The notes under the pieces were generated by a model that was not told the DNA's origin, did not search any database, and saw only the letters and a list, made by a program, of their open reading frames with translations. 64,000 nt of DNA. Source: Coffea arabica. Taxonomy: Eukaryota > Streptophyta > Magnoliopsida > Gentianales > Rubiaceae. The DNA lies in assembly GCF_036785885.1 (NCBI RefSeq), contig NC_092310.1, positions 9,362,001 to 9,426,000 on the forward strand, written 5' to 3'. Made by a program: the position numbers and the translations under genes. Positions within the stretch are counted from its first letter, which is position 1. Each line of letters begins with the position of its first letter. Shown here piece by piece: positions 1-10,120 of this stretch.

Positions 1-518
1 ATCTCACTCCGGGGTCCATCGACAGTTGGGAACAGTTGGAACAAGAGTTTTTGAATTGCTTCTATAGCACTTGAAGAACCGTTAGTATACTGCAGTTGAC
101 TAACACTCGTCAATGGAATGATGAACCTGTGGTCAACTATATCGATAGGTGGAGAAGTCTGAGTCTCAATTGCAAGGACAGACTGTCTGAACCCTCTGCC
201 ATAGAAATGTGCATCCGAGAAATGCATTGGAGTCTAAGCTACATTCTACAGGGTATACGCCCAAACACATTTGAAGAATTAGCTACTCGTTCTCATGATA
301 TGGAGTTAAGCATCATAACCAATGCAACTGATGGGCTTCCTATTCAAGCTCCGCGAGCGCAGCCGCCTAGTCAAAGCAATGAAAGGCAAGAAAATAAAAA
401 AGGGGGCAAGCCTCCTTCAAGATTCAGTAATAAGGAATCCATGGCAATAAACACAGCTCCCATGAAGATTGCTACCAAGGTGAGCCGAAAGATCATCGAA
501 AAGGTAGACTCCCCTTAA
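1..518 (+). pseudogene. gag capsid region of Tat element (broken)
   Basis: Structural gag polyprotein that would form the retroelement particle. The reading frame through the window start has a TGA at 72-74, then stays open to 518. Around residues 10-75 of the open part it shows the Retrotrans_gag pattern: a conserved tryptophan, a V-x-x-Y-I-D-R-W-R stretch, and a later I-R-P-x-T-F-E-E-L segment. A basic, polar tail follows. The true start lies upstream of the window. Domain order and the downstream zinc knuckle support the call. Confidence 0.75.
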
Positions 519-674
519 AATAAGTCGGTAAGAAGACCCACTTTAAAAGAAATGCAAGAAAAATGATACCCATTCCTTGAATCTGATTTATAAGGGATGT
601 TTGATGATCTTTTCAAGGAAAAACTCCTTGAACTTTCTGAAATGAAGCGCCCAGAGGAAGCCGGTTGAGTCAAT

Positions 675-978
675 GATCCAAATTATTGCTGTTATCATCG
701 CCTGATTGGCCATCATCTCACTAATGCTTTGTCTTTAAGGACAAAATTATGGAATTAGTCCGTCAAGGAAGAATCCTCCTTGAGGAGGATAAAGTATCGG
801 CAAACCAAACAACAATAATATTTGGGTTCATGTGTTGTCCGATAGAAGTTTTATCCACATCAAACAGTGCTTTGTCTAAGGAGCTTGAAAAATCTTCGAT
901 TGAAGATGTTATTGAAAATGACAACGAAGGATGGACTTTAGTCAATCGAAAGAGAACTTGCAAGTCAAAAATAAAAAA
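675..978 (+). pseudogene. gag zinc-knuckle region of Tat element
   Basis: A short reading frame starting D-P-N-Y-C-C-Y-H-R-L-I-G-H-H resembles the CxxH-RxxGH knuckle typical of Tat gag proteins, but the last cysteine is lost. A frameshift near 730-750 moves the continuation (K-D-K-I-M-E-L-V-R-Q-G) to the frame opening at 749. The Stowaway MITE at 982 then interrupts the polyprotein. Confidence 0.6.
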
Positions 979-981
979 GTA

Positions 982-1330
982 CTCCCTCCGTCCCACTTTG
1001 ATAGTCTTGTTTTTCTTTTTCGTCTGTCCCAAATTGTAGTCCACTTTCCCATTAAGAAATGTAGCAATCTTTCAAATTGTCTAAAATATCCTTATTAAAT
1101 ATCTTGTTATTAATACATTGTTATTAACTACTAACCCACTACATTGAATACATTGAACTTTTCCAATACTAACCCATTAGCTGTAACTGATATTAATTGG
1201 CACTCTTCGTGATTAGCATAAGGGTATTTTAGGAAATTATTAATCTAAATTTATGTTTCCAACCAAATTAATTACACTTTCTTAATTTGTGTGAAAAAAA
1301 ATCAAGACTAACAAAACGGGACGGAGGGAG
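982..1330. mobile_element. Stowaway-type MITE (Tc1/mariner) inside the Tat element
   Basis: Ends are perfect inverted repeats, CTCCCTCCGTCCC at 982-994 and its complement at 1318-1330, flanked by TA at 980-981 and 1331-1332. The terminal sequence and TA target site are the Stowaway signature. The interior is AT-rich and non-coding. The element splits the gag-pol frame, so it inserted after the retrotransposon. Confidence 0.93.
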
Positions 1331-1339
1331 TACATCTTT

Positions 1340-2491
1340 TTGAAAAGCATTCGTTCGACAAAGCCTAAAGTGACAATGAAACAACGAAATGCAACAAAGG
1401 AACAAAAAGGAGTGACCACAACGCCAATTTTTTCAGATTTTCAGCTCCTTCAAGAGATTCGACAGCCCGTGACACTGAGAGAATTTATACCCAAGGGGTA
1501 TTTAAGTGACGATGCTGATAATTCTACTTCTTATAATATCGTCAAAGTTGAAAATCCTCAAATCACTCAAATTGGCACTAAATTTGAGGAAAAACTCAAA
1601 ATCGATGATAAACCACCAGTGGATTGTGCAAATACTATCATTTTTTATGATGACGATTTAACTGTTGAGTTCAAAACCCACAATCGACCTTTGTTTGTTA
1701 GTGCGTATGTCCGAGAATAGAAGATGAATCGGATACTCATTGATGGCAGATCTGCTGTCAATATTATGTCCGTACGTGCTATGAAAGAACTAGAAATCTC
1801 AAACGATGAACTCTCGCAGAGCCGCCTCATGATCCAAGGATTGAAACGAGGGGGGCAAAGAGCAATTGGTCTCATAAGACTTGAATTGTTCATTGGTGAG
1901 TTGTCTTCAAGTGTGTTATTTCATATCATTGAAGACAAAATCTCTTATAATATGCTCTTGGGACGACTCTGGATTCACGAGAATGAAATTATACCATCTA
2001 CTCTGCATCAATGTTTCAAATATTATCGAAACGGTATAGTTAAGAAGGTTGTTGCCGATGATAAACCTTTCACTGGGGCCGATGCTCACTTTACCGACGC
2101 TAAATTTTACCTTCAGAAAGAAGCAAAAAGAAAAGAATCAATAAAGGAAGAAAGTCAAGATTCCAAAGTACCCGTTTTACGTTATATTCCAAGATCAAAG
2201 AGAGAAGAAGGTCAGTCTTTTTTTATCAAGAATAACACATTAAATGTTCCGCTCACCAAAATAGAGCCTGTTAAAAGTGAGAAAGTGAGCTTGCACGGGT
2301 TTGTCCGTCCCAAAGAAGAACCGGCAATAGAACATTACTCGCTACCAACTAATCGAACTCAAGAAAATTTTGATCCAAACGTATATAGACTTCTTGCTAA
2401 GGCAGGTTATAACTCCAATGAGAAGAATGCATTGGGCAAGCTCCCTCCTGAAGTGACTGGCGAAAAAACTCAAAGATTGACACCTACGTAG
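1340..2491 (+). pseudogene. aspartic protease region of Tat pol (broken)
   Basis: The retroelement protease that would process the polyprotein. Upstream of the active site is an I-I-F-Y-D-D-D-L segment followed by H-N-R-P-L-F-V, then a TAG stop at 1718-1720. The same frame resumes with I-L-I-D-G-R-S-A-V-N-I-M. The active-site motif is normally D-x-G-S in this lineage; here glycine is replaced by arginine (D-G-R-S). A later Y-N-M-L-L-G-R-x-W-I motif is the conserved C-terminal protease signature. The remainder to 2491 is a charged linker. Confidence 0.78.
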
Positions 2492-2845
2492 AAAATATTG
2501 AAAGAAAGATGCTATAACATTGAGAATTCATCGATGGGTCTTGGTTATCAACCACCCTCTCCTATTCGTATAATGATCAAAAGGGCAAGTTGTAACTATA
2601 TGAACGAAGAAATGGAGGTCACATGGCGAAAGAGGTCTGTTTTCGACAGATTGGGAAATAAATCATAGCGTACTTCTGTGTTCGACAGACTTGGCCAGCA
2701 GCCGAAAAATCTGAAGTCGCCCGTCTGTGAGAGATTAGGCAGTAAAAAATAAGAGTACCAAATTGCCAAGGAAGAAAGTCTTACTCCAATAAAGAAGAAC
2801 GGATCAAGAAAGCAAGTCTCCAATTTCTTCATACGCTATGGAGAT

Positions 2846-4421
2846 TTGTATAACGTAAGAATTGAAACTATTTTTGAAGAACAGGATCAAGAAAGTACGG
2901 CTTCCTGCCATCATATTACGATCAGTGACCTTGAAGAGAAAGAAGAAGATGCAGATGACGCTCCCCCTGAAATTAAACAAGGGGTAAAAAATACAGTCGA
3001 TGTGCTAAAGGAAATTAACCTTGGCACAAGCGACGATCCTCGCCCAATTTATATAAGCTCTTGTATGACTTCTGAAGAAGAGAAAGAGTATGTTGATTTG
3101 CTGCTCGAGTTCAGGGACGTCTTTGTCTGGAATTACTCAGAAATGCCTGGTTTGGATCCAAGGATCGCCGTTCATAATTTGTCTGTCAAGCGAGGAACAA
3201 AACCCGTCAAGCAAACTCAAAGGCGCTTTCGGCCCGAATTGATTTCTCTGATAGAAAATGAGATAAATAAATTGATTGAACCTGGATTCATACGAGAAGT
3301 AAAATATCCAACATGCATTTCTAGCATTGTCCCTGTAAGGAAAAAGAATGGGCAAATCCGAATTTGTGTTGATTTTCGGGACTTAAATGAGACTTGCCCC
3401 AAAGATGATTTTCCGCTCCCCATTACAGAATTGACGGTAGATGCTACAATCAGGCATGAAACACTATTTTTTCTCGATGGATTATCTGGCTACAATCAAA
3501 TACGCATGGCAGCTGAGGATGAGGAGCTCACTGCCTTCCGCATCCCAAGGGAATTTATTGCTATAAAGTAATGCCATTTGATTTGAAAAATGCTGGAGCG
3601 ACATATCAAAGGGCAATGCAAAGAATATTTGATGATATGTTCCATAGTGCTACGTTGATGACTTTGTGGTGAAATCAAAGAAGCGAGAGGATCATATTCA
3701 AGACCTTCGAAGAGTTTTCCAACGCCTTCGAAGATACCAACTGAAGATGAATCCTTTGAAGTGCGCATTCAGAGTCACTTCTAGCAAGTTTCTCGGTTTC
3801 ATCGTTCATCAACAGGGAATAGAGATCGATCGATCTAAAATTGATGTCATTGTGAACATACTTAAGCCGCGAAATATTCATGAATTGAAGAGCTTTCAAG
3901 GGAAGGTGGCTTATATCCGGAGGTTTATCTCTAATTTGGTCGGACGATGCCAATCCTTCAGTCGACTGATGAAGAAAGGGGTACCCTTCGAATGGGATGA
4001 ATCGTATAGGAATGCTTTTACAAGCATCAAAACGTACCTCATGAATCTCCCAGTGTTGGTTGCACCCATTCCAGAAAAACTATTGATTCTCTATATTTCC
4101 GCTCAAGAACGGTCGGTTGGGGCCTTACTTGCTCAAGAAAATGATGAAGGTAAGGAGAATGCGCTGTATTACTTGAGTCGGATGACGACATCTAATGAGT
4201 TAAATTACTCACCCATCGAGAAGTTGTGTTTGGCACTTATATTTGCTATTCAGAAGTTGAAATATTATTTTCAAGCACATACTATTCGACTCATATCTAA
4301 GTCTAATCTCATTAAATATGTCATGCTAAAACCTGTACTGTCTGATCGGCTCGCAAGATGGTACTTTCAGTTTCAACAATTTGAAATTATTTATGTACCT
4401 GCGAAGGCTGTCAAAAGATAA
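2846..4421 (+). pseudogene. reverse transcriptase and RNase H of Tat pol (frameshifted)
   Basis: The RT would copy element RNA to cDNA and the RNase H would degrade the RNA strand. Visible RT motifs are R-K-K-N-G-Q-I-R-I-C-V-D-F-R-D-L-N (about 3340-3390), P-F-D-L-K-N-A-G-A-T-Y-Q-R-A-M (about 3570-3615, after one frameshift) and the catalytic Y-V-D-D box at 3651-3662 (after a second frameshift). The thumb, with F-L-G-F-I-V and the G-K-V-A-Y-I-R-R-F-I-S segment, follows near 3790-3940. The first RNase H domain runs about 4040-4400. From 3651 onward the frame is shared with the rest of pol. Confidence 0.88.
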
Positions 4422-4520
4422 ATATTGGCAGATTTTTTAGCCGATTATCCTATACTTGCCGAGTGGGAGTTGATTGATGAATTCTCCGATGAAGAAATGT
4501 TTATGGTCGAACCCCTGTAG

Positions 4521-4943
4521 TTGATGTATTTCGATGGAGCCGCGCATCGTAACGGAGCTGATACAAGAGTTATCTTTTATACTCCTGAATCAGATATATT
4601 GTCATACTCTTTCACTTTAATACGTCGGTGTTCAAACAATGTGGTCGAATATCAAGCATTGATTCTCTGTCTGGAAACGGCCGTAGACATAAAGCAATTG
4701 CATCTTAAGGTCTATGGTGATTCCAAATTAGTGGTAAATCAATTTCTTGGTATTTATGATATCAAAAAGCCTGAATTGATCCCGTATTATAAGTATACAA
4801 GACAACTCATGGGATATTTAGATAATGTCACTATAGAACATATCCCTAGGAATTTCAACCAACAAGCTGACTCTTTGGCAAGGTTGGAGTCCATGATCAC
4901 TCTACCTTCTCATCGAAATCAAATTTTAATATGTCAAAATTAG
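4521..4943 (+). pseudogene. second, archaeal-type RNase H (aRNH) of Tat pol
   Basis: An additional RNase H domain between RNase H and integrase, diagnostic of the Tat lineage. It starts M-Y-F-D-G-A-A-H-R-N-G (first catalytic Asp), has N-N-V-V-E-Y-Q-A-L (catalytic Glu), Y-G-D-S-K-L-V-V-N-Q (second Asp), and ends I-P-R-N-F-N-Q-Q-A-D-S-L-A-R-L (third Asp). It is in the same frame as the preceding RT and following integrase, separated by TAG stops at 4518-4520 and 4941-4943. Both sit where relatives have tryptophan. Confidence 0.85.
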
Positions 4944-4955
4944 GTCATACCTCCG

Positions 4956-6275
4956 ATGTTTGATGAAGAAGATGATGGCGAGGAAGAAAATGCTTATCAT
5001 ATTTTTGTCCATGAGATCGAAAAGGAGGATTGGCGTCACCTCATCATTGATTACCTTAATCATGGGAAGTTACCTGAAGATCCCAAGAAAAGGGTTGATG
5101 TACGTCGTCGATTGCCACGTTTTATTTACTACAAAGGGACGCTTTACCGAAAATCATTTGATGGGGTGTTTTTATGATATTTTGGAAAAGATGAGGTCAT
5201 GCAAGCAATGGAGGAGGCTCACTCTAGGATATGTGGTGCTCACCAATCTGGGCCAAAATAATACTTTCGCATTAAAAGAATGGGATACTACTGGCCAACG
5301 ATGGTAAAAGACTGTATCGATTTTGCTAGAAGATGTCAAGTTTGTCAATTCCATGACAATTTCATCCGTCAACCTCCTGAACCATTGCATCCAACAGTGG
5401 CTTCTTGGCCGTTCGATACTTGGGGTTTTGATATAATTGGACCACTCCCAAAATCTTCTGGAGGACATATTTTCATTTTGCCGGCAACGGATTATTTCTC
5501 AAAGTGAGCCAAAGCGGTTCCTCTAAGAAAAGTCAAAAAGGAGAATGTAGCAGATTTCATTCGCTCACACATCATTTATCGGTATGGAGTCCCACGTTAT
5601 ATCATTACCGATAATGGTAAACCTTTTTGCAATGTAGCAATGAACAACCTTTGCGAAAAGTTTCATTTCAAACAGTACAATTCGTCCATGTACTACACTG
5701 CTGCAAATGGACTTGCTGAAACATTCAACAAGACCTTATGTAATCTGTTGAAGAAAGTCATGGATAAATCGAAAAGGGATTGGCATCTTCGAATTGGAGA
5801 AGCACTTTGGGCATACCGAATTACTTTTCGAACTCCCACGCAAGCGACCCCATACACGCTTGTTTACAGTGTTGAAACAGTTCTTCCACTTGAGTGTCAA
5901 ATACCTTCGCTAATAATTACGATTCAAGAAGGATTCAGTGAAAAAGATAATGTTCGTCTTCGCCTTGAAAAGTTAGAAGCACTCGACGAAAAGAGATTGG
6001 AAACTCAACAACGAATTGAGTGCTATCAAGCCCGCCTTTCAAAAGCATTCAATAAGCATGTCCGGTCACGCTCTTTCCAAATTGGAGAGTTAGTACTCGT
6101 TGTTCGGAGATCGATCATTCTCACTCATGACAGACAAAAAAAGTTTATTCCTAAGTGAGATGGTCCATATGTTATTCGAGAAGTGTATACAAATGACTCA
6201 TACAAGTTGGTTGCTGGGAATGGATTAAGGGTTGGCCCCATCAATGGCAAGTACCTAAAAAGGTACTATACGTAA
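4956..6275 (+). pseudogene. integrase of Tat pol (several stops, no frameshift)
   Basis: The enzyme that would insert the cDNA. An N-terminal HHCC zinc finger is visible (A-H-S-R-I-C-G-A-H, then C-Q-V-C-Q). The DDE core follows: D in T-W-G-F-D-I-I-G-P-L-P, D in I-T-D-N-G-K-P-F, and E in N-G-L-A-E-T-F-N-K. The C-terminal part ends G-P-I-N-G-K-Y-L-K-R-Y-Y with TAA at 6273-6275. One frame runs throughout, interrupted by TGA 5175, TAA about 5261, TGA 5505 and TGA 6156. Confidence 0.88.
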
Positions 6276-6859
6276 TCGAAACCGCATGATACTCCTGGCT
6301 CACATGAGCCAAAACTGTGGATGGCGACCACCAATAGTATAGTATGTGGTTAAACTGCTGAAACACTTCACTAAATCTAAGGTGGTAAATAAATAGATAC
6401 TCCTAACCCGTATGAGTTTAAATGTGAATGCGGGAACTATGTGTGACTTGATTCTCTTGTTGGGATATGTAGGCAGCTTGAAAGGGCAACTTCTAGGTTC
6501 AGTTACACCTCCTAAACCAAACCCTCTTTCTTTGCAAAAAAAAAAAAAATTTGTCTCTCTTTCTTTGAAATAAAATGCTAAATTTAAAAGATCTTTTTTC
6601 TTAGGGAAAAAATATATATAATAAGAGATAAGAAATGAAAAGCATTTTATTATTCAAAAAAAAGAAATTCATTACAAGGAAAAAAAAAGGAAAAAATTCG
6701 GGGAAAAGACAGGGTGAAAAGTCTAAATGTCAAATTTGTTGTCTACTACAGCTATTTTACATGATTCCAGTACAGACTTCATGTCTTCAAGTTCATTCAC
6801 TGCGTCATCAGTCAAGATGCCGGTACTTTCAATAGAAGAGAGCTCATCATATGCCCGGG
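6276..6859. other. spacer between pol and antisense ORF of the Tat element
   Basis: No coding signal. It holds a stretch around 6460-6520 of the kind commonly seen 3' of pol in Tat elements, an A-rich run at about 6537-6549, and A/T-rich sequence to 6720. The antisense PMD ORF ends convergently at 6860. Confidence 0.5.
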
Positions 6860-7258
6860 TTATTTCAGTCCGGATCTCCTCAAAAGTTTCATACTTTTGA
6901 TCGATAGTTCCTGTTGCAACACTTTCTTCCTGTCTTCAATGGATTGCAACTTTTCTTCAAGACTTTGCAGATTACAAGTTAGATCTTCTTCCTTCACCTT
7001 AGCTCTCCCGAGTTGGGCAGTTACTTTGGAAAGGAGTTCTGCATGTGTTTTTTTACTCATCTTTTTCCATGATGAAAATGCCAAAACATCATATGCCTCT
7101 ACCTTGACAAACAATTCTATCAAATAATCTTTTAAAGGGAGACCATTGATAGGATCCGTTTTTGTGATTTCTGCAATGATCTCCTCCGCACACTCTTTTA
7201 AAAAAGAGATCTGCTCAATGGGAGTGTCAAGAATTTGCCCGCGAAAATCCATCCACAA
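6860..7258 (-). pseudogene. C-terminal coiled-coil part of the antisense PMD protein
   Basis: Minus-strand ORF of 132 codons. The second half is a heptad-rich coiled coil (L-L-S-K-V-T-A-Q-L-G-R-A, then L-Q-S-L-E-E-K-L-Q-S-I-E). It lies immediately downstream, on the minus strand, of the PMD core and matches the helical C-terminal tail that TE-borne PMD proteins usually carry. Its boundary with the next ORF (7298) is a stop or frameshift. Confidence 0.55.
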
Positions 7259-7297
7259 ACTCTACAGGTATCTCTTTCGATGCGTTTGGATCAATCT

Positions 7298-8587
7298 TTA
7301 CCCATGAAATTCTGAAACCAGTGCTGGTTTAGGCCTCTTTCGGGTCTCGTGTGAACCAGTTAACTCCTTCTTATACATTGATGAGATACCTCCACTGGGG
7401 GTAAATTGCTTTGGAATACTGATAACTACTTCGTCCCTTTTGTTGTTTGAAATTATATCATCAGTTTCGAGTTCGGGTGGTGAATTGTTACCAACATTTT
7501 CTTGACGGAACTCAAGAAATAGAGGTTGAAAAAAAAAAGGATGAAAAAAAAGAAAGAAAAAAAAAAGGGTTACAAAAAAAGGAGAGATGATTATCTTAAG
7601 CAGCGACACTCCAATTGATAGTGGTATAAAGGAAACTTCCTCCAAATCAGAAGATGCCCTCTTCTTTGATCGGTTCCAATAACGATCTTGGCTGCTAGTA
7701 TCGCTCGCCAATGAATGGATTCCTCCTTGGGTAGATTCGATACCCTGAATTTGAGTCCCTTCCTTTTCTATAGCCTCGATAGAATTACGATCGTCCACCA
7801 TTTCAATTTCGACATTGTCTTCTGTGTGAGTCACCGATAAGGATTTTGAAACTTTGGGCGGCATTTTCTTTATTGGAATCACTGGTTGCGCCTCTTTGAT
7901 GACCTGTCGAGAGTCCTTGGAAGACTTATTTTTTGTGACAATATTTTTTGACAGACTGCTAGTAATTTTATTCTTCCGCAAGGTGGATGAGGTAAGACCC
8001 GTTACAATCTCTATAGCTCCATTATGATTCACTGACTCGTTGGCGGAGGTAACCTTGCTCTTCTTCGATGATTACTGAGGGATCTTAATGGTGAATTTAA
8101 AGAAAGTTGAAGAGACACTATTTGATCGAGTTGACCACCAGGCATCATAGTCTTTTGTGATCAATGGATGCTTCTTGTGCGTGGGTATAATCATTCGAGA
8201 TCGTGTCTGCGTGCGAACTGAGGAATCCCATTGTTGAATAGTTTCACCCAAAGTATAAGTATGACTGATCTCTTTCAAGTTGTTGGGAATGTCCTGACAG
8301 AAGCCGAATTGTCTGCTAAACCTGCAAGAATTATATTTTTCAATAATGAAAGAATTATCCTTATGTAGAGTTAAATGGCAAGAGCGTTGACTAATGAAGT
8401 AGCTCGTAAGTCTTGATGGTAAGGATCCATCATTGATCAACACCTTTTCTTTATTCTCAGTCCAACACAATTTGAGAAGCATCAAAGAATTCACTTTTTT
8501 GAAGATTTCCTCAGCTTCTGATTGGCCGTAAAATATTGCCATTTTCTCAGCACTAAATCTTATCATGCACGCGTGGTGGCTACTCAC
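7298..8587 (-). pseudogene. middle and C-terminal half of the antisense PMD protein
   Basis: Two minus-strand ORFs (8072-8587 and 7298-8032) form the downstream half of the PMD protein. Visible landmarks include Y-F-I-S-Q-R-S-C-H-L, C-R-F-S-R-Q-F-G-F-C-Q-D-I-P near 8300, and Y-D-A-W-W-S-T-R-S near 8120. These are recurring segments in plant PMD proteins carried by retrotransposons. The 7298-8032 part is a low-complexity acidic and basic linker with a lysine/phenylalanine-rich patch from A-rich DNA at about 7530-7580. Confidence 0.62.
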
Positions 8588-8626
8588 TTGATTGTTTTCA
8601 TAATATACATCGAAGTATTAGCCAAT

Positions 8627-9660
8627 TCAAGCATAGACGTAATGGATTGGAAAAGTTACCCCACATTCTCCAAGGTTAGGGGCGTGGACGATCTCCCTCA
8701 ACCCATGATATATGCTCGCAAGAACGGGAATTGCAAGGCAAAATCTTTTTCCTGTGGCCATTAAGCATGCAACCTTGAAGACACTTGGGCGAATACGATC
8801 GACCTTTTTGCTTGACAAAAAGAACTTGCAAATCCAATACGCTATGAATGCCGCAATATAGGTTTCCTTTCTTAAGGACCCTGGGATATCCAGTGTGTCG
8901 AAAGGGATATTGAAATCCTTCGTATCAGCAAGGTCGTATGGCTCTACGCTTTCAGAAGAGTTGTTAAGTCATTTTCGATTTAGATGTGGTCTTTCTTCTA
9001 TTTGCCCTACTCGGAGGAGCCCTATACCTAGCTTCTCCTTTGAACCAGAAGCGAATCTAGTCTTTCATCCATGCCCCTTGGTCATTCGTCCAAAAGTGGT
9101 AGTAAGCGGAAAAGAGGTGCTTGCAACTCTCAGGGAGAAGTGGCTTCCTTTCTTTGTCACGAGTGAGAAGTTTTTGTGCTGAAGGAACAACTTCATCAAA
9201 GAGCGAGCCATCGATCGAAAGGCCACCAAGTCGATAAAGGTCCCAAAGCGTGATGGATAGCTCCCCAACGGGCGTGTGGAGTGTGTTTGTCGAGGGGCAC
9301 CAATATTTGAAGAAAGCTCGCAAGATATTTTCACAGCGGTCGTAGGAGTATCTCGACCCGTAAACGGCTTCAAATATGCCAGCACGTGTGAGCACTTCTT
9401 TATACCTTTCGAGGATGTCCTTGACCCATTCCTAATAATGAGAAGTGAAGCACGCCTCGCCAAAGAAGGATGAAGGGATCTTCCATGTAGTTTTGTGAAT
9501 ATTGAATCCCACGAACGGAAGCGTGAATTTGGCTATTTCTGAATTTTCATTGTGAAGTGACGAGTTTAATACGACCACTTCTTCTTCCCTCGACGTAGTG
9601 GAGAAAGTCGATGGTGCCACCACTTCCTTGGTCCACTTGCTAGTCCAATCCTCAAGATGA
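8627..9660 (-). pseudogene. plant mobile domain (PMD) core, antisense ORF of the Tat element
   Basis: The plant mobile domain is shared by host silencing-related proteins such as MAIL1/MAIN and by proteins captured in retrotransposons; its role in the element is not established. Landmarks read on the minus strand: A-F-F-K-Y-W-C-P-S-T-N-T-L-H-T followed by G-E-L-S-I-T-L-W-D-L-Y-R-L-G-G-L and F-D-E-V-V-P-S (about 9395-9190). Further on is R-P-S-V-F-K-V-A-C-L-M-A-T-G-K-R with A-I-P-V-L-A-S-I-Y (about 8790-8690). Frameshifts around 9060-9100 and a TAA after residue F-T-S-H-Y (about 9432) break it. The opposite polarity to gag-pol means it would need its own promoter, somewhere right of 9660. Confidence 0.75.
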
Positions 9661-9665
9661 AAGCA

Positions 9666-10022
9666 TCATTCAAGTGGTATAAAAGATTCAGCGAACGTGT
9701 CGATTGCTGGTTTATAAACATGTAGTGACAAGCTCTTTGATTGAGGTTCTCCCCATTCGTCCGTTAATGAAATATGTGGCAATGGCGTAGCGTAATCCTT
9801 AATTTGCATGCTTGCTGAAATTTTGCAAAATGTTAGGGGATTAATAAAGTTAAGATCGAAATCATGTATGATAGAAATATTTGGGATGCAAAAAAATAAT
9901 TGATGTGGAAGTTGAGATAAAATTTCCGGCCCTAAGGAATAGCTCAAATAATATTTTGAGCCAATCTTCATTCTCAAATAATATAAGGGCATACATGATT
10001 TCGAATAATATTCAAAAGGCAC
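9666..10022 (-). other. minus-strand ORF upstream of the PMD core, unrecognised
   Basis: An open frame of 118 codons on the same strand as the PMD ORF. The last part (L-T-D-E-W-G-E-P-Q-S-K-S-L) could be the N-terminus of the PMD protein, which often starts with a short acidic segment. The first part overlaps the AT-rich repeats at 9940-10110 and is probably not coding. No domain recognised. Confidence 0.3.
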
Positions 10023-10115
10023 CTCAAATAATATTTTGAGCCAATCGTCATTTGGTTAATTTCAATCTTCTAGTCGAGACCCAAGCTTCATTCTCAAATA
10101 ATATTTTGAGAATTT
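9940..10115. repeat. repeated near-palindrome CTCAAATAATATTTTGAG
   Basis: The unit CTCAAATAATATTTTGAG or close variants appears near 9943, 9973, 10023 and 10095, within about 170 bp. Two copies are followed by the same GCCAATC-TCATT context. Each unit is nearly self-complementary. It lies just upstream, on the minus strand, of the antisense PMD ORF. Confidence 0.65.
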
Positions 10116-10120
10116 ATTTA

